The notes: generated by a model not told the origin, from the letters alone. Numbered from the stretch's first letter, positions 6,315-13,852 are shown. The stretch: 64,000 nucleotides of DNA from Streptomyces sp. P9-A4 (GCF_036634195.1 NZ_JAZIFY010000001.1:4102501-4166500), one strand, 5' to 3'. Program-made: numbers and translations.

Positions 6315-8438
6315 GTGACGAACGTAGGCCCAGAACAACCGGAGACCCAGGGGCTGTTCCCAGCACTGCCGAGGCAGACAGACGGCCGCCACGACGCTCG
6401 GGCGAAGACCACGTCCGCTAGCAGCGGCAGCACCGGACCGTACCGCATGCGGATCAGCAGGCTGACGGTCGACAAGCTCGGCATCAAGCTGTACGACCGC
6501 GTTTCGGCGGTCCTCGCAGAGATCATCGCCAACGCCTACGACGCAGATGCTACGGAAGTCAAGGTCCGCCTTCCGTTCGGCACTTGGCTCGCCGCGCAGC
6601 CCGGCAAGCCGGCAGTGGCGCAGTACGAAGTCACCGTCGAGGACAACGGCCATGGGATGACCTCTGAGGAGGTGAACACCCACTACTTGCTCGTTGGCTC
6701 CGACCGACGCGGACGGTTCGGTAAGGACACGTCTAAGGGCAAGGGCCGGCGAGTCATGGGGAGGAAGGGGATCGGGAAACTAGCTCCGTTCGGAATCTGC
6801 CGAACTGTGGAGGTGATCACCGCAGGAGGCGCACCGACCGAGCAGGGATACCGCGTTTCCCACATCAAGCTGCATCTTGATGCCATGATGTTCGACTCAG
6901 AGGATGATTACATTCCTGAGGTAGGACACCTCGACGGTACTTTTCGCGATGAGCACGGCACCAGCATCCGACTCAGCGATTTCAACCGCAAGCTGGTCCC
7001 CAAAGGGGAAGAACTGCATCGGCAACTCTGCGCCCGGTTCGGCATTAGGCGCGACGACTGGGATGTCGAGGTATTCAATACTCGCGAGAGCGACGCCCTC
7101 CCAGGTCTTAAATCAGAGTCGTTCCGTCTTGGCGAGTTGAGTATTGACCTTCAGGAGGACACAAAGGTCACCTTCGACCGAACTCCAATTGCTCCAGAAG
7201 ATTCGGATCCACTTCCGGTTTCAGGCTGGCTCGCCTTCGCAAAGGATCCATATAAAGACGAGGTGATGGCTGGTGTCCGCATCTATGCTCGCGGAAAGAT
7301 TGTCGCCACCACTCGGGACTTCGGAGCCACATCCGGCTTCACTGGTGAGTGGAGTGTCAGGTCCTACTTAACGGGTGAGATTCATGTCGAGTGGTTGGAC
7401 GAAGCCGAAGACCTAGTTCGCTCCGACCGACAAGACATCATCTGGACGTCCGACCTAGGCCAAGCCCTGCAGAGTTGGGGCTCGAAGCAGGTCAAGGATC
7501 TAGCCAAACGCGGAAGGTCCTCGGTTCAGCGGCGCACACGACAAGTCTTCGAGCAGGCTGCAGATCTCGATTCCCGACTGCAAGCAGAAGCTCCGGGTGA
7601 TCCGCAGTACCGAAATTCGGTCAAGGAGGCGTTTCGCCTGCTCGTGGCTGACAGCGACCGTGAAGCGGCGTCGGATCCGCAGCGAGTCGAACGCTACCTG
7701 GAGCTATCGAAGAACATTGCGCCGCACAAAGAACTCCTAGATACGCTGCACCAGGTATCCAAGGAGGTGGACAGCCCCCTGGATATCGTGCTGGCTCTAT
7801 TCCAGAAGGCTAGGGTTGCCGAGTTCTATGCCCTTGGCCAGGTAGCCCAAGAGCGAGTAGAAGTTGTCACCAGACTCCGTCAGCTGATTTCGGATGGTAC
7901 GACACTCGAACGCCCTCTCCAGGAACTCATCGAGAAGGCACCGTGGCTGCTGGCCCCGGAGTGGACTCCCCTGGGAATGAACGACGCACTCGACCGGGTC
8001 CGCAACAGCTTCGAGACGTGGTATTTCAAGAAGTCCAATCAACTCATCGCGACTAGCGCCATTCGCGACCCGATAAAGCGTCCAGACTTCGTCCTGCTAA
8101 ACGGGCCCCGCGGGACCATCTGGGTAGTCGAGATCAAGCGAATCGACTACTACTTGACGGACGACGAATTCACCAGGGCCGTCGACTACCTTGAGAGTTT
8201 GGAAGAGTTCCTCGACGATACTCCAGAGTTTGGGGCGTATTTCCCCATCCGAAGGCTCACTTTCATCGTCGACCACGTCGATCGACTAAGCCGGACTAAC
8301 CGTAGGCTCCTCAAGGAGAGCCTCAACGTCGAACGCCGCAGCTGGTACGACCTACTGGAGCAGACAGACCAAGCTCATCAGGACTTCCTACGTAAAGTGG
8401 ACCAGCTTCGGCGCGATCCAGGGGCACTCGACTCCTAG
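6315..8438 (+). CDS. MORC/MutL-like GHKL ATPase fused to PD-(D/E)XK nuclease
   Basis: A 707-residue protein. The N-terminal Bergerat ATP-binding fold has N-box E69-N73 (AEIIANAYDADA), G1 DNGHGM (110-115) and G2 GRKGIGKLAPFG (149-160). A long helical middle follows. The C-terminus carries a PD-(D/E)XK nuclease core with D591 (RPDF) and E606-x-K608 (VVEIK). GHKL ATPases of this kind, ancestral to eukaryotic MORC proteins, were described in bacterial restriction-modification loci by Iyer, Abhiman and Aravind (2008). Divergence from a C5-MTase supports an ATP-dependent restriction role. GTG 6315 opens the frame. The transcript should end at the hairpin at 8915-8942. Confidence 0.85.
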   Translation: MTNVGPEQPETQGLFPALPRQTDGRHDARAKTTSASSGSTGPYRMRISRLTVDKLGIKLYDRVSAVLAEIIANAYDADATEVKVRLPFGTWLAAQPGKPAVAQYEVTVEDNGHGMTSEEVNTHYLLVGSDRRGRFGKDTSKGKGRRVMGRKGIGKLAPFGICRTVEVITAGGAPTEQGYRVSHIKLHLDAMMFDSEDDYIPEVGHLDGTFRDEHGTSIRLSDFNRKLVPKGEELHRQLCARFGIRRDDWDVEVFNTRESDALPGLKSESFRLGELSIDLQEDTKVTFDRTPIAPEDSDPLPVSGWLAFAKDPYKDEVMAGVRIYARGKIVATTRDFGATSGFTGEWSVRSYLTGEIHVEWLDEAEDLVRSDRQDIIWTSDLGQALQSWGSKQVKDLAKRGRSSVQRRTRQVFEQAADLDSRLQAEAPGDPQYRNSVKEAFRLLVADSDREAASDPQRVERYLELSKNIAPHKELLDTLHQVSKEVDSPLDIVLALFQKARVAEFYALGQVAQERVEVVTRLRQLISDGTTLERPLQELIEKAPWLLAPEWTPLGMNDALDRVRNSFETWYFKKSNQLIATSAIRDPIKRPDFVLLNGPRGTIWVVEIKRIDYYLTDDEFTRAVDYLESLEEFLDDTPEFGAYFPIRRLTFIVDHVDRLSRTNRRLLKESLNVERRSWYDLLEQTDQAHQDFLRKVDQLRRDPGALDS

Positions 8439-8539
8439 CCGAGAGGCGTCCAGGCCTCTGCCCTTGCCCGACGGAGCCACCGGGCCCATGGACCACCCGT
8501 GGACACAGCTCGGTGCATACGAGCCGCTTGGCCTCATGA

Positions 8540-8854
8540 CCTGCGGGCTTATCGGGACATGAAGCCCCCTCCGGAGCCGTGTGCCTCTCTGCGCACCTGC
8601 GTGCGCCTTCCCTGTCTGTGGCGTCAGCTGGATGCTGCCAGTGTCCTCACGGGTACTCGCAGGGAGTGGAGATCTCGAAGTGTGGGGCTCCGAAGTAGAG
8701 GGGAGGCTGGTGCAGGCGGCCGGCCGACCTGGGTAGCGGCCAGTGCTGGGAGCATCAAGGAGAGTGGACTGCCCGCGCACAGACGGACCGCAAGAAGAAG
8801 GAAGCCGAAGTCAAGAAGCGGGAGCTTCGGAAGAGGAAGTGGTCGTGGTGGTGA
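8540..8854 (+). pseudogene. Possible decayed small gene
   Basis: One frame ends at TGA 8852-8854 with a convincing charged tail (QTDRKKKEAEVKKRELRKRK, then WSWW). Farther upstream it has a cysteine-rich part (GCCQCPHGYSQ). A TAG at 8696-8698 interrupts the frame, and no start with a ribosome-binding site is visible. The Cys-rich part followed by a Lys/Arg helix would fit a small nucleic-acid-binding protein. I cannot name a family. It may equally be chance coding. Confidence 0.3.
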
Positions 8855-8914
8855 CCGGCGACAGCATCCGCGGCTGACATCAACAGATGAGGACGCGGGT
8901 GATTGAAGACGGGG

Positions 8915-8942
8915 AAGCCCCGGGCGTTGGCCCGGGGCTTTT
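8915..8942 (+). terminator. Rho-independent terminator
   Basis: GCCCCGGGC and GCCCGGGGC form 9-bp arms with a 4-nt loop, followed by TTTT on the plus strand. It should end the transcript of the GHKL ATPase-nuclease gene. Confidence 0.75.
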
Positions 8943-8955
8943 GTGGAGGTGGATG

Positions 8956-9300
8956 CTATCCGAAGGCCGCCGCCGGAAGGCGGGGACCCTCGTCCTCTCC
9001 GTGAGCGGAGGGATCGGGCGTCGGCAAGCGGTGGCCGCGGCTCACTGCGACACGGAGTACGTCGTGCAACGCCCCCGCAAGGTCTGCCGCTAGGAGGCGG
9101 AGGTCGTCCGGTTCCGTCCGGGCGTCGGCGAGTACTGCTGCGGCGTGCTGCAGGAGTTCGGTGCAGGCGTCGAGTTGGGCGGCTTCGGTTCGGTCGGCCA
9201 GGCGGGATAGGGGGCCACCGTTTTCGTCGGTGCTCAGGAAGCAGGGCTTGCCGTCTGGGGTCGACCAGGGGAGGAGGCGGAGCTCGTTGTGGGACGTCAT
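8956..9300 (-). CDS. Small conserved protein following the second GntR gene
   Basis: A 114-residue, mostly helical protein with no recognised domain. Its N-terminus reads NELRLLPWSTPDGKPC. A helix-rich middle (LDACTELLQHAAAVLADART) is followed by a Pro-rich tail. Its ATG at 9300 overlaps the stop of the GntR gene in an ATGA arrangement, so it is translationally coupled to the regulator. Such short proteins are common next to GntR genes in Streptomyces mobile elements. It may modulate the regulator, which is inference. Confidence 0.6.
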   Translation of the reverse strand: MTSHNELRLLPWSTPDGKPCFLSTDENGGPLSRLADRTEAAQLDACTELLQHAAAVLADARTEPDDLRLLAADLAGALHDVLRVAVSRGHRLPTPDPSAHGEDEGPRLPAAAFG

Positions 9301-10025
9301 CCTTCCGGTCTCCTCTCTGTAGTTGTGTGGTCGGTGGTGAAGATGGCTTCGGCGCGGTCGCCGGGGAGGGCCAGGAGGGCCGCCTCGATGACGCGGCCTG
9401 TGATGTCCGTTGCCACGCGGGTAATTGCGAGAATCGCGAGGGTCGAGCTGATTCGGAGCGTCGCTGCTTCCGAAGCGGTCGGGAGGCGGACGTGGACGTT
9501 CTCCTCGACCTTGGCCAGTTGGGGGCGCGGCCCCCCTAGCAGGCTCGCCGTCTCCTGGGGCCAGGAAGGGGCGTCGGGTGCGGTGGCTGGCGCCAAGTCC
9601 CGGGGAACGTAGACGCGGGCCAGGCTGTGAGGCGACTTGCCGGCGTGGCTCACACAGAGGAACTCAGTCGCTGGGCTGCCAGACGTCACCCCCAGCAGGG
9701 CGGCCAGGTGGCCGCGGGCTCGGAGCTTCGTCGTGCGGATGCTGACGGGCAGAGGTGTCTGAGCCGGGGTGCGTCCACCGCCGACGTACGTGGTTCTACT
9801 CAGTGGCTGACGGGCGTAGTTGCTCTTGCCGTGGATCTTCTCCACGAGGCCTTCGGCCTGTAGCAGGGCGAGGGCGTTGCGGAGCGTCGGCGTGCTTACC
9901 TCGTAGTGGCAGGCGAGTTGGGCTTCCGAGGGGAGGCGTTCGCCGGGTTGGATGCGGCCGGCCGTGATCTGGGTGCGGAGGTCATCGGCGATGGCGTGTC
10001 GGCGAGAAGCCACGGTCCCGATCAC
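9297..10025 (-). CDS. GntR/UTRA transcriptional regulator
   Basis: About 242 residues. The winged-helix GntR domain is at the N-terminus (RRHAIADDLRTQITAGRI, PSEAQLACHYEVSTPTLRNA, EGLVEKIHGKSNY) and a UTRA-type effector domain follows (about 95-235, ending near TRVATDITGRVIE). The start is chosen at GTG 10025 because GGAG stands 5 nt upstream. TTG 10028 is too close to it. The gene overlaps the end of the preceding small gene by about 44 nt and is coupled by ATGA to the following one. It is the last-but-one gene of a minus-strand module whose first gene is at 11008. Confidence 0.8.
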   Translation of the reverse strand: MIGTVASRRHAIADDLRTQITAGRIQPGERLPSEAQLACHYEVSTPTLRNALALLQAEGLVEKIHGKSNYARQPLSRTTYVGGGRTPAQTPLPVSIRTTKLRARGHLAALLGVTSGSPATEFLCVSHAGKSPHSLARVYVPRDLAPATAPDAPSWPQETASLLGGPRPQLAKVEENVHVRLPTASEAATLRISSTLAILAITRVATDITGRVIEAALLALPGDRAEAIFTTDHTTTERRPEG

Positions 10026-10245
10026 CAACTCTCCGCATGCGTAGCGCGACGAGCCTGGTCCGGGTGTGCATGGTCAGCAGTTCGCCCGACTCGAAACGGA
10101 GCTGCTTCGCCCCGCCCCGGAGCTGGGAGAGGTCGATCACGCGATGCGGCAGGCCGCCGATCAGGATGACGTCGCCGATCTGGACGTTGGTCGAGGTGAT
10201 CTCGATGTTGGAAGTCACCGCGCTGCTGGGGGTGGTGATCCTCAT
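9982..10245 (-). CDS. Small hypothetical protein (beta-rich, 87 aa)
   Basis: It starts MRITTPSSAVTSNIEITSTN and contains DVILIGGLPHRVIDLSQLRG and RFESGELLTMHTRTRL, a short beta-rich layout reminiscent of small proteins found before GntR genes in actinomycete plasmids. The ATG at 10245 follows GGGGAAGG and overlaps the stop of the preceding gene (ATGA). Function unknown. It belongs to the chain of overlapping small genes 11008 to 8956. Confidence 0.6.
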   Translation of the reverse strand: MRITTPSSAVTSNIEITSTNVQIGDVILIGGLPHRVIDLSQLRGGAKQLRFESGELLTMHTRTRLVALRMRRVGDRDRGFSPTRHRR

Positions 10246-10445
10246 CGCGGTGCCTTCCCCGTCGGGGCCTTGTCGACCGACGGGTGGCAGGGGCAACTGC
10301 ATGCCTCGTAGACCACGGGCACGCCGACCGGGGCCGACGCGGGGGACGAGTGCGCGCACTCGTCGTGCGTGCCGATGCCGCACGCGCTCGATTGGTACGG
10401 GGCGGCGGCTGCGCGTGGCGCCCGGTGCTGCGGGTTAGGGCGCAT
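10242..10445 (-). CDS. Small Cys/His-rich hypothetical protein (67 aa)
   Basis: It starts MRPNPQHRAPRAAAAPYQSS and contains CGIGTHDECAH and EACSCPCHP, giving five cysteines and several histidines in a short span. This is consistent with a small zinc-binding fold, which is inference. The ATG at 10445 overlaps the stop of the preceding gene by one base (TGATG), and its own stop overlaps the next start (ATGA). Tight coupling on both sides supports real translation. Similar Cys/His-rich peptides occur in AICE cargo, but no function is known. Confidence 0.6.
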   Translation of the reverse strand: MRPNPQHRAPRAAAAPYQSSACGIGTHDECAHSSPASAPVGVPVVYEACSCPCHPSVDKAPTGKAPR

Positions 10446-10690
10446 CAGTGCGCCTCCGCGGCCATGCGCCACGTGGAAGCGGCCAGCGCCCGCCAGGACG
10501 CACGTTCCTCGGCGGTCAGTACATACGGCCGGACCAAAGCCGTCTCCTCGCCAGCGAGGACCCACTCGTGGACGCTTCGACCGCCAGGGGCGGGGGCCCG
10601 TCGCGCGAGCGTCCGGAGGTGGCAGGAGGCAGGCTTAGGGGCGTGACGCTCTCTGGTGCGCGTGATGGCGCGGCGGATACGGTTGAGCAC
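10445..10690 (-). CDS. Small basic hypothetical protein (81 aa)
   Basis: It starts MLNRIRRAITRTRERHAPKP, a strongly basic N-terminus, and ends in a Trp/Ala-rich helix (ASWRALAASTWRMAAEAH). No family is recognised beyond its habitual presence in Streptomyces element modules. It follows the 10703-11008 gene after 12 nt and overlaps the next gene by one base. The basic N-terminus could bind nucleic acid, which is inference. Confidence 0.6.
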   Translation of the reverse strand: MLNRIRRAITRTRERHAPKPASCHLRTLARRAPAPGGRSVHEWVLAGEETALVRPYVLTAEERASWRALAASTWRMAAEAH

Positions 10691-10702
10691 GCTGATCAGC
10701 TC

Positions 10703-11008
10703 CTATCGCTGATGGCCGGGTCCCCGGACATCGCCCGTCGCGGGGACCACCTTGCGTACGACGGCCCATAGGGTGCGGCCGCCGAGGCTGGTGGCGAGGA
10801 GCCCGAACCGGTCCGCCTGCGCCACCACTTCCAAGACCTCCCGCCATGTCCCGGCGGGGAGGGATGCTGGCACCTCCGCTTCGATCGACGTGTGTCGGGC
10901 GTGCTGCTCCACGCGTGCGGTGAGTCCGATGGCGGACAGCCGGGCGGCGATGGCTTCCGCGCGTACTTCTGGAGCAGGCACAGGGCAGCCTCCGTCACCG
11001 GCGATCAC
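10703..11008 (-). CDS. Small hypothetical protein, first gene of the second GntR module
   Basis: A 101-residue protein with an alternating beta/alpha pattern (AEAIAARLSAIGLTARVEQH, TWREVLEVVAQADRFGLL) and a conserved-looking GGRTLWAVVRK block, resembling short proteins common in actinomycete elements. The start is GTG 11008. A TAGCTT -10-like hexamer at 11022-11017 would begin the transcript within a couple of bases of the start codon, so the message may be leaderless. Twin operators 11020-11050 overlap that promoter. It heads the overlapping chain 11008 to 8956. Confidence 0.6.
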   Translation of the reverse strand: MIAGDGGCPVPAPEVRAEAIAARLSAIGLTARVEQHARHTSIEAEVPASLPAGTWREVLEVVAQADRFGLLATSLGGRTLWAVVRKVVPATGDVRGPGHQR

Positions 11009-11019
11009 TTTCAGTGAAG

Positions 11020-11050
11020 CTAGTTAACTAGATTAGAGCTAGTGGACTAG
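11020..11050. promoter_or_regulatory. Twin palindromic operators in a divergent leaderless promoter
   Basis: CTAGTTAACTAG (11020-11031, perfect) and CTAGTGGACTAG (11039-11050, two central mismatches) share the form CTAGTNNACTAG with centres 19 bp apart. TTAACT (11024-11029) and TAGATT (11048-11053), 18 nt apart, form a promoter that would start at the A of the GntR ATG (11060), so that message is leaderless. The operators cover its -35 and -10 and also the opposite promoter. This points to autoregulation by the adjacent GntR protein. Confidence 0.65.
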
Positions 11051-11059
11051 ATTTTCCAT

Positions 11060-11815
11060 ATGCCTGAGCAGCCGCCTTACTTGCGCATCGCCGACGAACT
11101 CCGCAGGCGGATCGCGGAGCGCGAGTGGACGCCCGGAGACCGGCTTCCTTCCCGCGCTCAGATCGGTCAGGAGTGCGGGGTCGGCGAGAACGTCGTCCGT
11201 CGCGCGCAGGAGCTTTTGATCTCCCAAGGTGTGCTGGAGGGGCGGGCCGGGTCGGGGACGTACGTGGCCGAGCCTCGGCAGCGGGTGCGGATGGTTCGGT
11301 CCGCAGCGCGCGAGCAGCCCGACGGGTCGCCGTTCCGGGCGGACATGAAGGCCCTCGGGAAGCGGAGCGGCTGGGAGAGTCGGACCGACGCCAAGGTGCC
11401 CGCGCCGGCGGAGATCGCTGCTCGGCTCGGGATCGCCGAGGGTGACCTGTGCGTCCGGACGGCCTACGAGTTCCTTGCCGACGGTCGGCCCGTGCAGCTC
11501 TCGACGAGCTGGGAGCCGTACGACCTGACAGCCGGCACCCTGATCGTGCTTCCCGAGGGTGGGCCGCACGCGGGCGCAGGGGTCGTGAATCGGATGGCTG
11601 CGATCGGTGTCACGATCAGCCATGCTGTTGAGCAGCCGGAGCCGCGGCAGGCGACTGGCGAGGAAGCGTCGCTGCTCGGGATTCAGAAGGCCGCTCTAGT
11701 TACGCACATCCGGCGGACCTACTACAGCGATCATGGTCGACCTGTGGAGACGGCGGACATCATCGTGCCCGCCGCCTTGTGCGAGATCGTCTACGAGGTT
11801 CCCATCAACCGTTGA
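11060..11815 (+). CDS. GntR/UTRA regulator, leaderless and autoregulated
   Basis: A 251-residue protein with a GntR winged helix (YLRIADELRRRIAEREW, SRAQIGQECGVGENVVRRA, QGVLEGRAGSGTYV) and a UTRA domain (about 95-245, with AYEFLADGRPVQLSTSWEP). ATG 11060 lacks a Shine-Dalgarno sequence but sits where the TAGATT promoter should initiate. It is transcribed away from the small-gene chain and shares its twin operators. The module resembles the copy or transfer control unit of a second element, suggesting the island is composite. Confidence 0.8.
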   Translation: MPEQPPYLRIADELRRRIAEREWTPGDRLPSRAQIGQECGVGENVVRRAQELLISQGVLEGRAGSGTYVAEPRQRVRMVRSAAREQPDGSPFRADMKALGKRSGWESRTDAKVPAPAEIAARLGIAEGDLCVRTAYEFLADGRPVQLSTSWEPYDLTAGTLIVLPEGGPHAGAGVVNRMAAIGVTISHAVEQPEPRQATGEEASLLGIQKAALVTHIRRTYYSDHGRPVETADIIVPAALCEIVYEVPINR

Positions 11816-11979
11816 TAGCAGAGGATCGATAACCGTTTGGCGACGCATCGCGGACGGTACGTAGTTTCCGGCAACTATGTTGGCGGATCATGCTGCTAGG
11901 CCAATGAACGATCCCGGTCGTGCCAGGCCTCGGCCTTTTGTGACCAACCGTCCAAACTTGGCTCGCCGGTTTCCCCGCT

Positions 11980-12300
11980 CTAGCGCGTCTCGCTGCTTTC
12001 CAAGATCCTAATCGCCCCCTCCTTTGAAACGAAACTCAAGGACTCCTCCTCCTCCTCGTTCAGGAGGGTGACATCAAGCTGTAGCTTGAGGACATTCCAA
12101 GCCTCGCGACAGGCGTCCGCGCGAAACTTTCGAGCCATCTCCTCGTTGCCTGGCTTGTAGACGAGGATTAGATCAATATCGGAGCCGGTTCGAGGGCCGC
12201 TACGTGAGGATCCGAAGAGGGATAGGCTCCAAGGGATCCCTAGGTGATCATTTTTCGCGATCTGACGGAGCAATGTAATCAAGGAATTCATCTCCGTCAT
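11980..12300 (-). CDS. Minimal nucleotidyltransferase (MNT/pol-beta fold)
   Basis: A 106-residue protein of the minimal nucleotidyltransferase type. GSSRSG at about 30-35 is followed by the metal-binding pair in GSDIDLILV (Asp41, Asp43). It contains little more than the catalytic core. It is the last gene of a three-gene minus-strand operon and overlaps the preceding gene by 53 nt, a sign of co-evolved coupling. ATG 12291 is an alternative start. The genes are visibly more A/T-rich than the host. Such minimal NTases act in HEPN/MNT toxin-antitoxin pairs or in defence operons. No HEPN partner is recognised here, so the role is open. Confidence 0.75.
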   Translation of the reverse strand: MTEMNSLITLLRQIAKNDHLGIPWSLSLFGSSRSGPRTGSDIDLILVYKPGNEEMARKFRADACREAWNVLKLQLDVTLLNEEEEESLSFVSKEGAIRILESSETR

Positions 12301-12640
12301 AATTCAACGCCCCCATCCACTCGTGGAACCTGAAAAGCCCAATGCCGACTGACTTTGCATACTCCTTGGCTTGCTTCGTGTAGCTGTTCCATGAGCTCAC
12401 GGTCAGGATGCATGTAATCGAAGGGTTTTCGTCGGCAATTTCTTGAACGTCTGCCAAGCCGACCGTGTACACGTTGGTAACGTGTAGCGTCACCGTTGAC
12501 TTACCAGTGCGGGAGATCTCGTAGACCTGCGGAGTTACTTCCCTGTATTCATGGACAGCGCTGTGTCGGTGCAGGGCCTTCCTGACGGCCTCGATAGACT
12601 CGGGGCGGGGGGTTTTCGCGTAGTAGCCGCCTTCCGGCAT
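12248..12640 (-). CDS. Small unknown protein of the HNH/NTase cassette (nuclease-like fold?)
   Basis: A 130-residue protein that I cannot assign. It has a beta-alpha layout (STVTLHVTNVYTVGLADVQE, ITCILTVSSWNSYTKQAKEY, then VGIGLFRFHEWMGALN) resembling the core of restriction-endonuclease-like or Rossmann-like small domains. A PD-(D/E)XK motif is not clear. The ATG at 12640 follows GAAGGAG 6 nt upstream, located right after the HNH gene stop. It sits between an HNH nuclease and an NTase, probably as the middle component of one complex, which is inference from gene order. Confidence 0.65.
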   Translation of the reverse strand: MPEGGYYAKTPRPESIEAVRKALHRHSAVHEYREVTPQVYEISRTGKSTVTLHVTNVYTVGLADVQEIADENPSITCILTVSSWNSYTKQAKEYAKSVGIGLFRFHEWMGALNYDGDEFLDYIAPSDREK

Positions 12641-12653
12641 GGCGAGCTCCTTC

Positions 12654-13364
12654 TTAGTTGAGAATCCTGTTTATTTCATCCGGGAAGCGGGGCACCGAGG
12701 ACGAAGTGGCCCCAAATACATGTTTCCTCTCAAACTCGTCAACGTGAATTCGGAGCATCTCCAATGTGGTCAACTCGGTCGAATGTAGGAGATGCGTGTT
12801 GGAGTCTAGAATCCTTAGGATCATTCGATTGTTTGGGATGATCACGTCGTGCACTCGTGCCCACCAAATTTCAACAGCGTCCGAAAAAGGGTCCCATGAA
12901 GATTCTGACTGAGGGCCGAATGCGTTGAACGTGGCCCGATTTGAGCGAAGAAGTGGCTCAAGTGCGGACCGCGCTTCCGCGCGATCCCTGAATGAGTGCG
13001 CTCCGAACGCGCTAGAGATGCGGGCTTCGTGTGAACTTTTCCAGCTTTGGAGCAATTCTACGGGGTACGTCGATTCCTGCGAGTCGATGGTCTTGTGGCA
13101 GATCAAGCAGAGTAGTATCAAATTCTTTTCGAGCGCTAGCGTGCTAGGCTCAATGTCGGGATTGGCCCGAGGGCCTTTGGGGGATGCTGCAATTATGTGA
13201 GCCAACTCGCCAACGTTAACGCGGGCGCCGTTCGCGGCCCTGACGAGGACTGGATTCAAGCAGTCCGGATTTTGGCAACGTCCCGCCGAATCTGCGTATA
13301 GATTGCGTATTTCATTGGCCCCAATTGCCCTTGCTGCGTTCTTGCATCGCCTCATTTGGTCCAC
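12654..13364 (-). CDS. HNH endonuclease with helical C-terminal domain
   Basis: 236 residues. The N-terminal half is an HNH nuclease: Cys30/Cys35 (CQNPDC), the catalytic region ELAHIIAASPKGPRANP (His56), Asn81 in EKNLILLCLICHKTID, and Cys86/Cys89/His90. The C-terminal half (about 130-236) is an all-helical domain (EIWWARVHDVIIPNNRMILR, LRIHVDEFERKH) of a kind I associate with defence effectors but cannot name. It is the first gene of the cassette. GTG 13364 or, in ATGA overlap with an upstream frame, ATG 13355 is the start. The A/T-rich composition suggests recent transfer. Confidence 0.8.
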   Translation of the reverse strand: MDQMRRCKNAARAIGANEIRNLYADSAGRCQNPDCLNPVLVRAANGARVNVGELAHIIAASPKGPRANPDIEPSTLALEKNLILLCLICHKTIDSQESTYPVELLQSWKSSHEARISSAFGAHSFRDRAEARSALEPLLRSNRATFNAFGPQSESSWDPFSDAVEIWWARVHDVIIPNNRMILRILDSNTHLLHSTELTTLEMLRIHVDEFERKHVFGATSSSVPRFPDEINRILN

Positions 13365-13852
13365 TCGATTTTTGTTGTCTGGTTGATGGTTTTTAGGGGC
13401 CTTGGGCGTGCTGAATATTCTTCTTGCATTCTCAGGACCTCGGCCCCGGATAGCTTAGCTCTCTCGTTCCGGCTGGCTGCGAGAACGTGGAAACTCAAGT
13501 TTCGGCGAGCATGAACATCTGGCACGTCTACGTCGCAGCTGTGCGCGACTGCCGCTGTCAGGGTCCTTTCGGCCGTGGGGGAGCCTGGCCGTCGGTTGGG
13601 ACCGAGCTTGTACCTGGCCCCCTGGGCAGAAGCAGGGATACAGCCGCAGTCAAGAGCTGCTGGACCGTCCGGAAGTCGACCGCGCGCAGTCGGACTTGGT
13701 TCGGGGGCAGAGGCGCGAGGGTGGGGGATCCGGGTCCGTGCCACATCCGTGCCAGATCGGGTGGGGACTCTCGGGGAACGAGGGGCGTTGGCGGGGTCCT
13801 TGCCCGCGAGTGGCGCCGTAAGCTGGTGCGCAGGTTGGCCCCGTCGTAGGCC
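13365..13852. other. Gap before the attachment site
   Basis: No secure gene. A minus-strand frame ending at 13352 overlaps the alternative HNH start in an ATGA arrangement and has a plausible charged tail (ARPRPLKTINQTTKIEWTK). Upstream of about 13500 its composition looks non-coding. Base composition changes from A/T-rich to G+C-rich near 13560, which may be the old edge of the cassette. Confidence 0.4.

Larger units (their letters stand above)
8439..8955. other. Gap after the restriction-like gene, with gene debris
   Basis: No intact gene is convincing. A plus-strand frame at about 8540-8854, with one in-frame TAG, looks like the decayed end of a small gene, and a terminator lies at 8915-8942. 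The rest shows no recognisable feature. Confidence 0.45.

Noticed and set aside
8388..8780. Minus-strand frame of 130 codons overlapping the end of the GHKL gene
   Set aside because: Ser/Pro/Arg-rich, no motif, no ribosome-binding site, and it overlaps a solid gene on the other strand.
12654..13364. Assignment of the HNH protein as a CBASS Cap5 effector
   Set aside because: There is no SAVED domain after the HNH part and no CD-NTase of the expected size. The 106-residue NTase lacks the cyclase features.
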